A stretch of DNA of 64,000 bases from JBAXXL01 sp037127915 (GCA_037127915.1 JBAXXL010000001.1:151162-215161); one strand, 5' to 3'; shown: positions 28,601 to 36,463, numbered from the stretch's first letter. Program-made: numbers and translations. Notes: generated from the sequence alone by a model not told the origin.

Positions 28601-29338
28601 ATTAAAGTAAATGAAAGTGCTGATGTTATGGAATATTTGACAGAGCTTTCGGATTTAGAAGTTGTTATAAATTATAATCGCAATGTTTTGGGTGCTGATT
28701 TTGATTTGCAAAAGGGAAATGTGAAAGTCCGATTAAGTGACGATATTAAAGATTATTATTCAATCAAATCGGCAAAAGAAACAAAAAATGATGAGTTAAA
28801 TTCGCAGATAGTCGTTAATTTAGAGAATACCGACAAACCGATTACCACAAAAGACGCGTACAAATTATTTGAAATAGATTTCAATGCATATCTTGGAAAA
28901 GAAGGCTTATCGAATGAGCAAAACAGCGATAAATCCAGAAGTGCGGTAATTTCGCATTTGATTAATTCAACCGATAAGTGTATTTCTTATGAAACTGCAA
29001 ACAATGCAGAAGTTACAATCGAAAAACTTTGTGTTGATGAAATTCGCTCAATCAAAATCACGGAAAATCCTTCGGATCATTTTTACTTAAGCGATGTAAT
29101 ACCGCAACCTATGGGAAGTATTGATGCCACAATCGAATACGGCTTAGGCTTCGAGTGCCAAGTAACATTAACGATTTACGATATTTCCGGTGCAATTATT
29201 CTGACTCCAATAAATGAAATTCAAAAAGCAGGTACCCATAAGCAAACTATATCGAGGAAAACACTTTCAGCAGGTGCATATTTTATCGAAATGAAAGCGG
29301 GACAATTTAAAGAAACGAAGAAGATTATTGTTGAATAA
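25652..29338 (+). CDS. Large secreted propeller / choice-of-anchor-D protein with T9SS sorting domain
   Basis: 1228 residues, signal peptide MKKLLVFLLFLLGYCTAFS. Residues ~110-510 hold seven blades of ~50-60 residues with the pattern W-x-K-[TS]-[YF]-G-G-S-x-x-D, then D-G-G-Y-I-x-x-G-x-[TS] and D-[VI]-W-[VIL]-x-K-[LIV]-D-x-x-G, so a seven-bladed propeller is likely. Then two or three Ig-like domains of 'choice-of-anchor D' type follow (e.g. VDMGKVFLGEWRDSTVADFV and GGDTLRIKALNLNGTDKADF), then a cohesin-like or Ig-like region, and a T9SS type A domain (LTIYDISGAIIL, GAYFIEMKAG, KKIIVE). It should be exported across the outer membrane. The gene stands alone between terminators. Confidence 0.85.
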   Translation: MKKLLVFLLFLLGYCTAFSLDSLHFTFPTPDAKLVAGSDTLISWEGIAQTDSVKIEYSLDNGKTWILLSQQAMGMNYIWKNIPNKVGAGYLIRLIHKGEIITKLDEPYIEWQKTYGGSSYDQLTDIQELAEGGFIAVGSTESGDFDLSVNKGDKDIWLLKVDSQGNIIFSKTFGGSKQEVPNFILPTNEGGYITGGVTFSKDFDFKDHKNQWGQFLIKFDKNGIIEWEKNYSNGAWPIADIKETDDGGYIFVCDSEYVHPCSNKDNYGPQKILIKKIDKYGKHQWSKSYGGNLPDVPSSIEKTKDGGYIVVGKTQSNCGDVTENKGGTDVWVLKLDKNGNLEWQKTYGGSGDFDNAFAIKQTISGDYLIFGSASSNDYDITDSKGGGDIWIFKISSTGGIIWSKSFGGSGLEQSNQFSKTSLTNDNGFIFSCSTASKDGDVTYNHDGTLDGWFVKIDYDGNIKYQRTSGGSDWDSFSTSKQTKDQGYIIAGFTYSVDGDVSENKDFNDGWIIKLGVNYQTIDTLTTTFSIVAPQPQARDVDMGKVFLGEWRDSTVADFVYNIGSYKFRVDSIYIRGADKTAFSLIGGFPKYNVEPDSGKPAKFKFTPNRVGMHNAEIIIITQTDTLIQNIIGEGLKKRILISAELKPFSDLICENSTSSTIEIKSTGGDTLRIKALNLNGTDKADFSINEALPINLAPDSSKTIAIGFKSNVPGIKTAALEIKSNADPDSVLLVPLTARKDSIALVTYPTLIDLGTLFPKQTKDTSFIVSNLGTIKADGKVTLTNNLTCANPTFTIDSGGAYKLDFTFSGLPADGNINEKITVWDDVCKYSREVIITGKVVSPHLLGFSAAQCKSYSNEYKLTLNNNTSNRLKITRIAFDKNPQLFEIDPSLVFPIAIEPFSTNNEVKVAYQDNSVQKFKTAVNSFTDNKFLPVLTDTIFAETVGYFRSTDGLINDTIHNENNPFAVSYDSASLYGKNKFTYSIKVNESADVMEYLTELSDLEVVINYNRNVLGADFDLQKGNVKVRLSDDIKDYYSIKSAKETKNDELNSQIVVNLENTDKPITTKDAYKLFEIDFNAYLGKEGLSNEQNSDKSRSAVISHLINSTDKCISYETANNAEVTIEKLCVDEIRSIKITENPSDHFYLSDVIPQPMGSIDATIEYGLGFECQVTLTIYDISGAIILTPINEIQKAGTHKQTISRKTLSAGAYFIEMKAGQFKETKKIIVE

Positions 29339-29349
29339 AGAATTAAACT

Positions 29350-29382
29350 ACTCATCGGATGACTGGGAGTCATCCGATGAGT
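29350..29382. repeat. 33-bp perfect palindrome between convergent genes
   Basis: Two 15-base arms, ACTCATCGGATGACT and its reverse complement, flank GGG. It is 12 bases after the plus-strand stop codon and 22 bases from the minus-strand one. A-tracts, not T-tracts, follow it on the plus strand. It has the same size and placement as the palindromes at 398 and 62613 but a different sequence. Confidence 0.7.
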
Positions 29383-29404
29383 AAAAAAAGTGTTCCATTT
29401 CTAC

Positions 29405-30097
29405 TTACATTGCCAAAAACTGAACTGCTATATCATATAATTCATATATTAAGTAGATGCCGCCAATAATGAATAAAGCTATTTTCTTGGTTTTATTGTT
29501 AACTGCAAAAGCAAGGAATAATGGAAGGATCCCCCAAATTATGTTCTTAGCCAAATTTGCATACCTAAACCATTCGGTATATAAAGCACTATTGACATAT
29601 CTTGTAGATACGATCCAAAATGCATGGGCTATAAACATCCAAATCACTGCAATTAAGATTATAATATCACTCGATGAACAACTATATGCTGTTGGGTCAG
29701 AATATGTATTATTCGTTATTTGGCCATCGGAATCTATTCCCTTTGGATTTGGTCCGTATTTGTTCTCGTTCGGATTACTATCTGAAATCAACAGATATAA
29801 TAGCCAAAACGCTCCAAAGAAGGGAACTAATGTGATAAAGATGTAACCGCCGCTTTTCCCTACATCGTGTAACCGTCTGACTACAACAGCTAAACTGGGA
29901 ATTATAACAGCTATACTATAAGCAACATATAATGGACCATAAGGAGTACCTTTTGTGTTTATACCTAGAACATTGTCTAAAATCATCAGAACAATTGTAA
30001 AAATTGTGCTGAATAAAGTAAAGAACCAATATTCTTTTCTTTGTGCTCTGCCGTTAAAACCGGCGTAATTTTTTATAACTTTTAGAAACCAATTCAT
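29405..30097 (-). CDS. DUF805 membrane protein with extra C-terminal helices
   Basis: 230 residues. The first ~115 residues are a DUF805 domain: NYAGFNGRAQRKEYWFFTLF, then four helices with VVRRLHDVGKSGGYIFITLV and the end SDSNPNENKYGPNPKG. Residues ~145-230 add about three more helices (IIILIAVIWMFIAHAFWIVS, IIWGILPLFLAFAV, ALFIIGGIYLIYELYD) not part of standard DUF805 proteins. It is located in the inner membrane; the family function is unknown. A 35-codon ORF with its own promoter lies 57 bases upstream on the same strand and probably shares its transcript. Confidence 0.85.
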   Translation of the reverse strand: MNWFLKVIKNYAGFNGRAQRKEYWFFTLFSTIFTIVLMILDNVLGINTKGTPYGPLYVAYSIAVIIPSLAVVVRRLHDVGKSGGYIFITLVPFFGAFWLLYLLISDSNPNENKYGPNPKGIDSDGQITNNTYSDPTAYSCSSSDIIILIAVIWMFIAHAFWIVSTRYVNSALYTEWFRYANLAKNIIWGILPLFLAFAVNNKTKKIALFIIGGIYLIYELYDIAVQFLAM

Positions 30098-30154
30098 AAG
30101 CTCTCCAAATAAATATTCCTACTCATAAGGCTTTTCGGTTTCGCCCCGTTTTTT

Positions 30155-30262
30155 TTAGTGGTCGCTGAACTCCACTTTAAAAGTTTGCTTATTTTTAATC
30201 ATTTTATAATCGTCTGGCATTTCTTGCCCGTGAGGACTGTCGGTTAGTTCTATGTTTGTCAT
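30155..30262 (-). CDS. Candidate 35-residue small protein upstream of the DUF805 gene
   Basis: ATG at 30262 to TAA at 30155. The product starts MTNIELTDSPHGQEMPDD and continues YKMIKNKQTFKVEFSDH: hydrophilic, with balanced charge and no signal or membrane segment. It is too short for ordinary gene finding. Support comes from a good promoter 30-40 bases upstream (30299-30329), a product not dominated by the local AT-rich codons, and a position directly before a gene of the same strand with its own ribosome site (GGAGAGCTT-ATG). No known family; function unknown. Confidence 0.45.
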   Translation of the reverse strand: MTNIELTDSPHGQEMPDDYKMIKNKQTFKVEFSDH

Positions 30263-30298
30263 TAACTCGTTTATTTACGTACACTCAATAAACTATTA

Positions 30299-30329
30299 CA
30301 AAAATAATAAAATATTTGTAAAACCCAAT
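30299..30329 (-). promoter_or_regulatory. Promoter for the small ORF and DUF805 gene
   Basis: On the minus strand ATTG (30326-30329), 19 bases, TATTTTTG (30299-30306). Predicted start near 30292. Confidence 0.55.
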
Positions 30330-30337
30330 CTTTTTTT

Positions 30338-30726
30338 GAATTTGTGAAAAAAAAATAATTATTTTCCTGTTTTCCGCACTTTTCTAATTTGTCGTTATAA
30401 GTCATAGATAAATAACAACTGATATTTTGATTAGGGTGTCCCGAAATAAAAGCAAAAATAATTACACAGAGAGACACAGAGGAATTACACAGAGAACCAC
30501 AGAGTTTCTTTCTCTGTGTAACTCTGTGTCTTCCTCAGTGCAACTCTGTGTAATTCTTAGTTATATTAAGTTTGTTATATAACTTTCAAGTTTCTAAATA
30601 TCTGGGATTTTCTAAATATATCAACTTTTGCATAGATGATTTTATAACACTTTAAGAAAGCTATAAATTTAATGGTGTCCCAACGCTGAAAACAGGAGAA
30701 TTTGTGAAAAAAAAATAATTATTTTC
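30338..30726. repeat. 29-bp direct repeats bounding a 331-bp segment with inverted ends
   Basis: Identical 29-base copies, beginning GAATTTGTGAAAAAAAAA and ending TAATTATTTTC, lie at 30338-30366 and 30698-30726. Just inside them are the inverted 9-mers CCTGTTTTC (overlapping the left copy) and GAAAACAGG. The two GGTGTCCC stretches near the inner edges (30434 and 30674) are also repeated. The segment contains the ACACAGAG hairpin and no ORF. It looks like a small non-coding insertion or an old recombination product. Confidence 0.6.
30460..30555. repeat. Long imperfect hairpin built of ACACAGAG units
   Basis: The left arm begins AATTACACAGAG and the right arm ends with its exact complement CTCTGTGTAATT. 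Between them ACACAGAG or CACAGAG recurs about four times on one strand and its complement about four times on the other, giving ~45-base arms with scattered mismatches. I recall this motif as a dispersed intergenic repeat in several phyla. Confidence 0.7.
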
Positions 30727-30775
30727 AGGGCTAATTTATTGCAAAGGTTGAAGAACAAAGCTTCGACGGCACACA

Positions 30776-30808
30776 TAAAAAAAGCGCCGGAATTTCAATT
30801 CCGACGCT
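30776..30808 (-). terminator. Rho-independent terminator of the TlpA-like gene
   Basis: On the minus strand AGCGTCGGAATT pairs with AATTCCGGCGCT around GA, then seven T residues. It starts ~60 bases after the stop codon at 30867. Confidence 0.85.
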
Positions 30809-30866
30809 AACATCAGGTCAATAAAAGAACGAATAAATTTTGCTTATAAAAATCTGTCGAAGACAG

Positions 30867-32780
30867 CTATTTGTTGATTACCAGATAATCAACCATATCG
30901 TTTACATTTCTTATATAATCATCTGCGGAATTGAAACCGGACATTTTGAAACGCATCGTGCCTTTTGCATCGAGCATAACAATAGTCGGCAATCCGCTGA
31001 CGGACATATTGCGCGGGATAATATCGAGCGCATCGTAATAAATAGGATATTCAGGCGTATATTCGGTAATAAAATCCTTAATAGCCTGAGTGCGGTCTTT
31101 TTCTTTTTCCCATATATCGACAGCTATAAAAGCTACGTTTGGATCTGCTTTGTAAAATGCGGCTATTTCCTCGATAGCTGGCACTGCGGCTTGGCAAGGA
31201 CCTGCCCAAGACGACATGAAATAGAGGATTACCGTTTTACCGTGCAAATCGTTCAAATCCAAAAGTTGGTCATCCATAGATTTCAAATACGAATCTCTGT
31301 ACTCAGCGCGAATTTCCTGCTCTTTTAATTCACCCAATCGTATTTTGCGAGCGGAATCCAAAAGTTTAGCATATTCGGCTGTTGCGGTTTGCTCGGGAAC
31401 GCTATTGATTTTTACATATAAATCTTTATAATCAACATCCATACCATCGTAAAAAGCTGAGTTCAAAGTTGCAATTGTAACATAGTTTAGAGCTTGCGGA
31501 AGATTTTCCTTCATGGTTAAAATATCAACGATTCTGTTATAAAGTGTGCCAGGCGCTTTTTCTGCGTATAAACCAAGAGCTTTTTCGTAAAGGATAATTG
31601 CGGTTTCTTGATTGTCGCCAACCATCATATTGCCGCCCTCTTCCGAAATCAAGGCATATTTCATATTCTGAGCTTCATAAAAATCCAATTTGGATATATA
31701 GTAAGGTTTACGTTCTGCTTTTTGGAAATACTCTCTTGCGAAGAGTTCATTACAGCGGTTGTAAACGCTTATCGCTGAATCCGAACGCTGTTCCGGGGTA
31801 AGATTTTTCAATATATTTTTGTCAAATTTAATACTCGAAGATATTGCCAGCAATATATCGGGTGATTCTATTTGGTGGTCTTTCAGAAAGCTCATCAATT
31901 GACCGTATTCAGCGTTTTGTAAATAAGCATTAACGATAGCTTTAGCTATCATAGAATGGCGGTTGGAGTTCGGAAAATACCTTAAATGTATATCGGCATA
32001 TTTAGCAAATTTATATAAATCGGTCGCCGCGGAAATTTTATTCATTATTTGGTCTTCTACTAAAGAACTTGTCGGGTTTGTTTCAGCAAATTTTTCTAAA
32101 AGGGCGTCGGCTTCATCTTTTCGATTAAGCATATTCAAACCGCGGATTCTTGCCGATACATCTGCTTCGTTAGTAATATCAAAAGTTTTATCCAACGAAG
32201 CTTTCATACGGCTTTCGAAATCCTTCTGGTTTATTTTCCCAAGATCAAAAAGCAAGGCGGTAAGCCCGATTTCAGCTTGCTGATCACCCGGATAGAGGGC
32301 GTTTTCCTGCTTTAGATAATCAAGTGCTAAATTGAAATCGGCATTCATATTCAAGCCGCTAACGTTACCCATATAGCTTACTGCGGCATGTTTGTATGAA
32401 TTTTTGACGGCTTTACCATCGGCTTCATAAACAAATAGTTTAAAATAAGCTCTGAAGTTATTATCTTCGCTCATTTTACCTTTGTTAAACTTGAGTATTT
32501 TGAAAAGTCCAAATTCTATTCCTTCGGGTAATTGAATGGATTTAGAGTATTGTGAACTGCCGGCTGTTTGTTCTAATTTTATATCAATTGCTGTTGGCAG
32601 TGTTGTTTTACTTGAAAACGAATAGAGAACCGCATAAACAGAATCGCTTACAGCATCAGCCTTATATAACATTCTCAATTCAGAACTTTTCATTGGTTTA
32701 TCTGGTGAATATGATAACTCACCGGCTATTGCCATATATCCAAAAAGTAAAAACACCGGTAGAAATAATATTTTTTTCAT
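30867..32780 (-). CDS. Periplasmic TlpA-like thioredoxin-fold protein with altered active site
   Basis: 637 residues, signal peptide MKKILFLPVFLLFGYMAIAG. Residues ~20-120 form a beta domain. Residues ~130-470 are helical and TPR-like (AEIGLTALLFDLGKINQKDF and similar). The C-terminal ~140 residues are a TlpA/AhpC-type thioredoxin fold: LHGKTVILYFMSSWAGPCQA, then FIAVDIWEKE and SVSGLPTIVMLDAKG with the cis-Pro. The active site is W-A-G-P-C where TlpA proteins have W-C-G-P-C, so only the second cysteine remains. It cannot form the usual disulfide and may act as a monothiol or binding protein. The downstream terminator is canonical. Confidence 0.85.
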   Translation of the reverse strand: MKKILFLPVFLLFGYMAIAGELSYSPDKPMKSSELRMLYKADAVSDSVYAVLYSFSSKTTLPTAIDIKLEQTAGSSQYSKSIQLPEGIEFGLFKILKFNKGKMSEDNNFRAYFKLFVYEADGKAVKNSYKHAAVSYMGNVSGLNMNADFNLALDYLKQENALYPGDQQAEIGLTALLFDLGKINQKDFESRMKASLDKTFDITNEADVSARIRGLNMLNRKDEADALLEKFAETNPTSSLVEDQIMNKISAATDLYKFAKYADIHLRYFPNSNRHSMIAKAIVNAYLQNAEYGQLMSFLKDHQIESPDILLAISSSIKFDKNILKNLTPEQRSDSAISVYNRCNELFAREYFQKAERKPYYISKLDFYEAQNMKYALISEEGGNMMVGDNQETAIILYEKALGLYAEKAPGTLYNRIVDILTMKENLPQALNYVTIATLNSAFYDGMDVDYKDLYVKINSVPEQTATAEYAKLLDSARKIRLGELKEQEIRAEYRDSYLKSMDDQLLDLNDLHGKTVILYFMSSWAGPCQAAVPAIEEIAAFYKADPNVAFIAVDIWEKEKDRTQAIKDFITEYTPEYPIYYDALDIIPRNMSVSGLPTIVMLDAKGTMRFKMSGFNSADDYIRNVNDMVDYLVINK

Positions 32781-32839
32781 ATATAAATCCTATTAATAAT
32801 TAAAGCTATATTTATTATACGCAAATATGCCAAAAAAGT

Positions 32840-33616
32840 TTAAAAAAACACAACGTAATCAATGCCGATATACCTTTGTATTGCCTTTTCTTTTGTTGAT
32901 GACCCGAATATATCCTTAAAGGCGATGTCTATAGTAGTTCTTTCGGCTAAACTGCAACGCAAGCGAGCATTGAGCGTTCCTATACTGTTCGGATAGCGGA
33001 ACCCTGTATTACTTTCATCAATACAAGCATTATATTCGGCGTTTATTGCGAAACGTGTTCCAATTGACTGTTCAGCGCCGAAATAAAAGTTGGGCAATTT
33101 TTTAGGACCATTTTGGTCGAAGGAAAAATTAATGCCTGCATGCAGAGCTATATAACCGGCGTCCCATTTGAAATTTTTACTTGACGCAATATACACACCC
33201 GGCGATAAAATGGTATGGCGAACTGATTCTGCAAAATACGTTCCTCTGCCTTGTGTGTTCACACCTATTAATAATGCCGGAAATTTTAGCTTTTCGTCGA
33301 CGATTCTATATGATATTTGGAAACCCGGGTATTTTTGGAACAGCATTTTTTCAGAGCCAATTACATGATTCCCGGAATAGCTTATACCACAATTGAACCT
33401 TTTAAACGGAGAATAATTGAGGTATAACAATAAACCGCCTTCAGACATAAACAAGCTATTGAAACCAATTGTCTTTACCGGATTCACTCCGGCAGTTGGC
33501 ATATCCACTATATATAGTGTTTCTAATTGCGCGTTTGTGCCGGCAGTTCCTTCTGCATTCAGGTTGTAATATGAAAAAATGAATGCTAAGATGATTAAGA
33601 TTTTGAATTTTTTCAT
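32840..33616 (-). CDS. Predicted outer-membrane beta-barrel protein
   Basis: 258 residues with a signal peptide (MKKFKILIILAFIFSYYNLN). The mature part is a series of alternating strands: GGLLLYLNYSPFKRFNCGIS, GFQISYRIVDEKLKFPALLI, FYFGAEQSIGTRFAINAEYN. It ends IQRYIGIDYVVFF with the terminal aromatic expected of a BAM-assembled barrel. The FPALLIGVNTQGRGTY stretch recalls YjbH-type barrels. Function unknown. It lies 59 bases upstream of the TlpA-like gene on the same strand and may be co-transcribed. Confidence 0.65.
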   Translation of the reverse strand: MKKFKILIILAFIFSYYNLNAEGTAGTNAQLETLYIVDMPTAGVNPVKTIGFNSLFMSEGGLLLYLNYSPFKRFNCGISYSGNHVIGSEKMLFQKYPGFQISYRIVDEKLKFPALLIGVNTQGRGTYFAESVRHTILSPGVYIASSKNFKWDAGYIALHAGINFSFDQNGPKKLPNFYFGAEQSIGTRFAINAEYNACIDESNTGFRYPNSIGTLNARLRCSLAERTTIDIAFKDIFGSSTKEKAIQRYIGIDYVVFF

Positions 33617-33657
33617 AAATTTGTAAAATTTAATTATTTTAAATCGTTAATTTCAGT

Positions 33658-34128
33658 ATGATAACAAAAACAAAAATAGTACTTTTCTTTGTTATAACTA
33701 TATTATTATCCTATTCTTCAATGAAAAAGGATAAAGAAGTGCCATCTGAACGGGCATTATCTGTTAAATGTAATGTAACAAAGATTAATGATAAGACTCT
33801 ACACTTTGAAGTCGTAGCTACACGTTTACGATTAGATTCGTTGGAGCATTTCCGCAGTTCAGAACACCTTAAGCTGATAATAAGCGATAAGCGTGGAACT
33901 GTTATATGGCGTTCAGATAGTAAATACGCATTTTCTTCTTCGATATCAAAGCCTTTGCCCGATTCAGTAGGCCAAACACACAAGTATTTCATCGATTGGT
34001 ATGTAACTGATAACTCTAATAATATTTTGGTAACAGGGAAATATAAAGCTCAAGTTCTTATTACAAGCCTTCCTAAACCTTATGTAATGGACATGGAAAT
34101 TGATTGGAAAAATCCGTATGATAAATGA
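33658..34128 (+). CDS. Secreted BsuPI-like beta-sandwich protein
   Basis: 156 residues. N-terminal hydrophobic segment (KIVLFFVITILLSYSSM). The remainder resembles the BsuPI fold (intracellular proteinase inhibitor family, here exported): LHFEVVATRLRLD, then HLKLIISDKRGTVIWRSDSK, then YFIDWYVTDNSNNILVTGKY. The D-x-x-G-x-x-[IV]-W-R-x-S and the W-x-x-x-D-x-x-x-x-x-[VP]-x-x-G-x-Y patterns are the usual ones. Inhibitor activity is not implied for most members. Its end overlaps the start of ribD by 11 bases. Confidence 0.6.
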   Translation: MITKTKIVLFFVITILLSYSSMKKDKEVPSERALSVKCNVTKINDKTLHFEVVATRLRLDSLEHFRSSEHLKLIISDKRGTVIWRSDSKYAFSSSISKPLPDSVGQTHKYFIDWYVTDNSNNILVTGKYKAQVLITSLPKPYVMDMEIDWKNPYDK

Positions 34129-35221
34129 TAAATATATGCAGCACGCTTTGGATTTGGCGGAAAAAGGGAAAGGGTTTGTTAGTCCTAATCCTTTGGTGGG
34201 CTGTGTTATTGTCAAAAATGATAAGATAATTGGTGAAGGTTGGCATAATGCGTTCGGAAAACCGCACGCTGAGATTGAAGCGATGTCGAATATCGATGCC
34301 AAATTGTTAGAAGGGTCTACTTTGTACGTCAATTTGGAGCCTTGTTCTCATTTTGGGAAAACACCTCCGTGTACAGACGCTATAATTCAAAATAAAATAA
34401 AGCGTGTTGTTGTTGGTATGGTGGATCCCAATCCTCTGGTCTCCGGTAAAGGTGTAAGTAAACTGCTGAACGCCGGAATAGAAGTTATTGTGGGAGTTTT
34501 GGAAGATGAATCCCGATATTTGAACCGCTCTTTTAATAAATATATAAGCAAAGGGCTTCCATATATCGTTTTAAAAACAGCAATGTCGCTTGATGGATTT
34601 ACCGCCGCCGCCGATGGAACCTCGAAATGGTTGACATCGGAGGAATCGAGACGGGAAGTTCATAAACTGCGAAGTGAATTGGACGCCGTTTTAGTTGGGA
34701 AAAATACTGTTATTTTGGATGATCCACAATTAAACGTTCGCTTTATAAACGGGCGTGCTCCAATTAGAGTAGTTTTGGACAGCAATTTGGAAATACCGGA
34801 AAATTCTAAAGTATATTCTACCGCCGCAGAACAAAAAACAATTGTTTGTTATTCTGAAAATCCTGAGAATTACAAAAAGGCACAAAATTTGCTTTCGATG
34901 AATGTAATGCTTTTACCAATAAAAAAAGATTCAAAGGGTAAATTGGATATAAGCGAAATCATAAACAAATTAACAAAAGAACACAATATTGCGTCTTTAT
35001 TAGTAGAAGGCGGCGCGGAAGTGCATTCATCTTTTTTGCAAAATGGATTTTGTGATGAATTACACATATTCCAAGCGCCAATATTATTGGGAGCAGGTAA
35101 AAAAGCTTTCGGTGGTTACAACTCAGGAACATTAAATGCGGGCATAAGATTTAAACAAACATCAACAAAACAAATTAATAATGATTGTTATATAATTTAT
35201 AAAAAAGACGAAGATGAGTAA
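34118..35221 (+). CDS. ribD: Bifunctional riboflavin biosynthesis deaminase/reductase
   Basis: 367 residues from the ATG at 34118 (MINDKYMQHALDLAEKGKG). A TTG at 34100 would add six residues and overlap the previous gene further, while the family's N-terminal Y-M-x-x-A-L-x-L-A starts right after this ATG. The deaminase domain has HAEIEA and PCSHFGKTPPC (zinc ligands H, C, C, catalytic E). The reductase domain has LKTAMSLDGF, SRREVHKLRSELDAVLVGKN, TVILDDPQLN and LLVEGGAEV. The enzyme converts the GTP-cyclohydrolase product in two steps toward riboflavin. No other rib gene is in the window and no FMN riboswitch precedes it. Confidence 0.95.
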   Translation: MINDKYMQHALDLAEKGKGFVSPNPLVGCVIVKNDKIIGEGWHNAFGKPHAEIEAMSNIDAKLLEGSTLYVNLEPCSHFGKTPPCTDAIIQNKIKRVVVGMVDPNPLVSGKGVSKLLNAGIEVIVGVLEDESRYLNRSFNKYISKGLPYIVLKTAMSLDGFTAAADGTSKWLTSEESRREVHKLRSELDAVLVGKNTVILDDPQLNVRFINGRAPIRVVLDSNLEIPENSKVYSTAAEQKTIVCYSENPENYKKAQNLLSMNVMLLPIKKDSKGKLDISEIINKLTKEHNIASLLVEGGAEVHSSFLQNGFCDELHIFQAPILLGAGKKAFGGYNSGTLNAGIRFKQTSTKQINNDCYIIYKKDEDE

Positions 35222-36200
35222 GCTAAAAACGAGTAATACTTTTTTGATTGGTCTATTCGTAATTTTTGCAGTTGGACTATTTATTGCAATAGTAATATGG
35301 TTAGGAGCAGATAAATTAACCGACGAGAGCAAGTTTTATGTAACTTATTTCGATTCATCTATTGATGGATTGAATGTAGGGTCTCCGGTGAAATATCAAG
35401 GTGTCGCCGGCGGTAGTGTAACAGCCATCAAGATAGCGCCTGACGGAAAATTGGTTGAAGTTCAGATGCAGATAATGCCTGAAATAATAATAAATAGTTC
35501 CATTCGTGTTCAAGCCACATTTTCGGGTATTGCCGGTGGTAAATTTTTACAACTATATTACCCAAAGGATAAATCTCTTATGCGGCAACATCCAACGCTG
35601 AGTTTTACTCCCAAAATGGAATTGATAGAGTCATCGCCATCGGATATTGAAGGGCTTGCAACAGCGGCAACCGATATTGCATCGAAATTGAGCAAGATTG
35701 AGTACATTCGTATATCGGACCGTTTATATGAACTGATTGATACATTAACACAATTAGTATCGTATTCGAATTCACTTTTGCGCAATGAACAAGCTGTTAA
35801 TATTCTAGGAAACATTGAACTAGCTTCCGCTGAATTAGCTCATGTTTTGATTAAATTGGATTCTCTCAGAATATATGACGATTTGGAATATACCTCGCTT
35901 AATTTGAGAAAAACTTCTGACGAAGTTTTGAATTTATCCAAAAAAATTGACACAAAAATAAGTGATATCAATATTCCTGTATTTATGGAGCGCGTTTATT
36001 CTAAATTTGATACAACGACTCAAACAATGAATTCGGCGGTAACATCGATTCAGAGTCAAACTACCGGAACATTTTTGAGTATGATTGAGCTAATAGAGGA
36101 TTTGAAAGTGACAAATAAAGAGCTTCAGAAAACGCTAAACACATTTTCCGATGATCCCGGACGAACTTTGTTTACAAATCCACCGAAGAGAGAAAAATAG
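35214..36200 (+). CDS. MCE/MlaD-family lipid transport protein
   Basis: 328 residues. One N-terminal membrane helix (TFLIGLFVIFAVGLFIAIVI) is followed by a single MCE domain (residues ~37-115: YVTYFDSSIDGLNVGSPVKY and QGVAGGSVTAIKI, RVQATFSGIAGGKFLQLYY). The C-terminal ~200 residues are mostly helical coiled-coil. MlaD-type proteins form hexameric rings on the periplasmic face of an ABC transporter that moves phospholipids between membranes. The permease and ATPase partners (MlaE, MlaF) are not in the window. It overlaps ribD by eight bases. Confidence 0.88.
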   Translation: MSKLKTSNTFLIGLFVIFAVGLFIAIVIWLGADKLTDESKFYVTYFDSSIDGLNVGSPVKYQGVAGGSVTAIKIAPDGKLVEVQMQIMPEIIINSSIRVQATFSGIAGGKFLQLYYPKDKSLMRQHPTLSFTPKMELIESSPSDIEGLATAATDIASKLSKIEYIRISDRLYELIDTLTQLVSYSNSLLRNEQAVNILGNIELASAELAHVLIKLDSLRIYDDLEYTSLNLRKTSDEVLNLSKKIDTKISDINIPVFMERVYSKFDTTTQTMNSAVTSIQSQTTGTFLSMIELIEDLKVTNKELQKTLNTFSDDPGRTLFTNPPKREK

Positions 36201-36225
36201 GAAATTAGATTACTATATTTTTTTT

Positions 36226-36267
36226 AAAAGCCGATTGCTATATGTCAACAAATCGGTTTTTAATTTT
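36226..36267 (+). terminator. Rho-independent terminator after the MCE gene
   Basis: AAAAGCCGATT and AATCGGTTTTT form a stem (one G-T pair) across a ~14-base loop, followed by TAATTTTTTT. Confidence 0.75.
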
Positions 36268-36409
36268 TTTTATGTGAATTAATATGATTAAATTCACATT
36301 CGAAAAAATAATATTTTGTAAAAATGTGCAAATAAATTGACACAAAACAGTTTTAGTTGAAAAAATAAAAAATAATATACAATAATAGAGCAAAATAAGA
36401 TATAATAAT

Positions 36410-36440
36410 TTTGATATTTGTCTGACTTGTAGTATTTTTG
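36410..36440 (+). promoter_or_regulatory. Promoter of tRNA-Arg and downstream genes (Bacteroidota type)
   Basis: TTTG (36410-36413), 19 bases, TATTTTTG (36433-36440). Start predicted near 36447, 17 bases before the tRNA. Confidence 0.7.
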
Positions 36441-36463
36441 TATGTTGATTTATTTGCATTTTT

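Noticed and set aside
30460..30555. CRISPR array
   Set aside because: The ACACAGAG units are short, irregular, in both orientations and without spacers of even length; they form a hairpin.
30840..31328. 162-residue plus-strand ORF
   Set aside because: It is antisense to the TlpA-like domain whose motifs are clear on the minus strand.
34000..34118. FMN riboswitch upstream of ribD
   Set aside because: The upstream DNA is coding sequence of an overlapping gene; no RFN element motifs are visible.
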